Assembly: GCA_964575225.1 (NCBI GenBank)
Contig: CAZNQW010000262.1
Coordinates: 1-5,370, forward strand
Source of the DNA: CAZNQW01 sp964575225
GTDB taxonomy: Bacteria > Chloroflexota > Anaerolineae > JAAYZQ01
Direction: 5' to 3'
DNA: 5,370 nt
The first letter of the stretch is position 1. Every line of letters begins with the position of its first letter. Of the stretch, positions 5,323 to 5,370 are shown piece by piece. The notes under the pieces are model-generated. The model saw nothing but the letters and a program-made list of their open reading frames with translations. It was not told the origin of the DNA and did no database searches. A program made the translations under genes and the position numbers.

Positions 5323-5370
5323 AGATCGGAAGAGCACACGTCTGAACTCCAGTCACGAGATTCCATCGCG
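5323..5370 (+). other. Illumina TruSeq adapter contamination at the contig end
   Basis: Bases 5323-5356 equal the standard 34-base TruSeq read-1 adapter, beginning AGATCGGAAGAGC and ending CCAGTCAC. They are followed by an 8-base index, GAGATTCC (5357-5364), and by ATCGCG (5365-5370), which differs by one base from the ATCTCG that continues the adapter. Adapter, index and flow-cell part occur in the right order, so this is library-construct sequence rather than organism DNA. From memory the index matches TruSeq HT D704. This stretch should be trimmed and carries no biological feature. Confidence 0.98.

Noticed and set aside
5131..5337. 68-codon minus-strand frame opposite the reductase
   Set aside because: Its start codon lies in the adapter sequence and the rest is antisense to a clear gene.

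Overview
This is a GC-rich bacterial fragment, most likely from an assembled (meta)genome. It holds one partial and three complete chromosomal-type genes, plus one gene cut off by the contig end. The best taxonomic hint is the minus-strand lipoprotein: a lipobox, then a long Thr/Pro/Asp linker of TDTPLP-like repeats, then a beta-rich domain. That layout is very common in Chloroflexota (Anaerolineae-like). This is inference of medium strength; nothing else in the window fixes the phylum.

Layout: (1) 1-278, the C-terminal end of a DppC/OppC-type ABC transporter permease. Its stop codon lies inside the ribosome binding site of the next gene. (2) 290-2686, a full-length ComEC/Rec2 DNA-uptake channel of 798 aa with its N-terminal domain, Competence membrane domain and metallo-beta-lactamase-like domain. 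(3) 2687-2834, a promoter region with a perfect TTGACA-17-TATAAT promoter and a palindromic candidate operator at the start site. (4) 2835-3539, a GntR/FadR (FCD) transcription factor. (5) 3536-3566, a hairpin shared by convergent genes. (6) 3636-4352 on the minus strand, the Thr/Pro-linker lipoprotein. (7) 4353-4749, a divergent intergenic region with a promoter on each strand and a REP-like palindromic repeat. (8) 4750-5322, the first 191 residues of a ketopantoate-reductase-family oxidoreductase.

The last 48 bases (5323-5370) are not biological. They are the Illumina TruSeq read adapter, an 8-base index and the start of the following adapter segment. The oxidoreductase frame reads into it and gains the well-known artefact tail RSEEHTSELQS. 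Real sequence ends at 5322, so this gene is broken by the assembly, not by evolution.

The genes look like ordinary housekeeping and accessory neighbours. The permease and comEC appear co-transcribed; gntR, the lipoprotein gene and the reductase gene each have their own recognisable promoter. I see no undescribed system here, no CRISPR array, no tRNA or rRNA and no transposase. The points worth a second look are the adapter, the REP-like element, the candidate gntR operator and the repeat-built lipoprotein linker.
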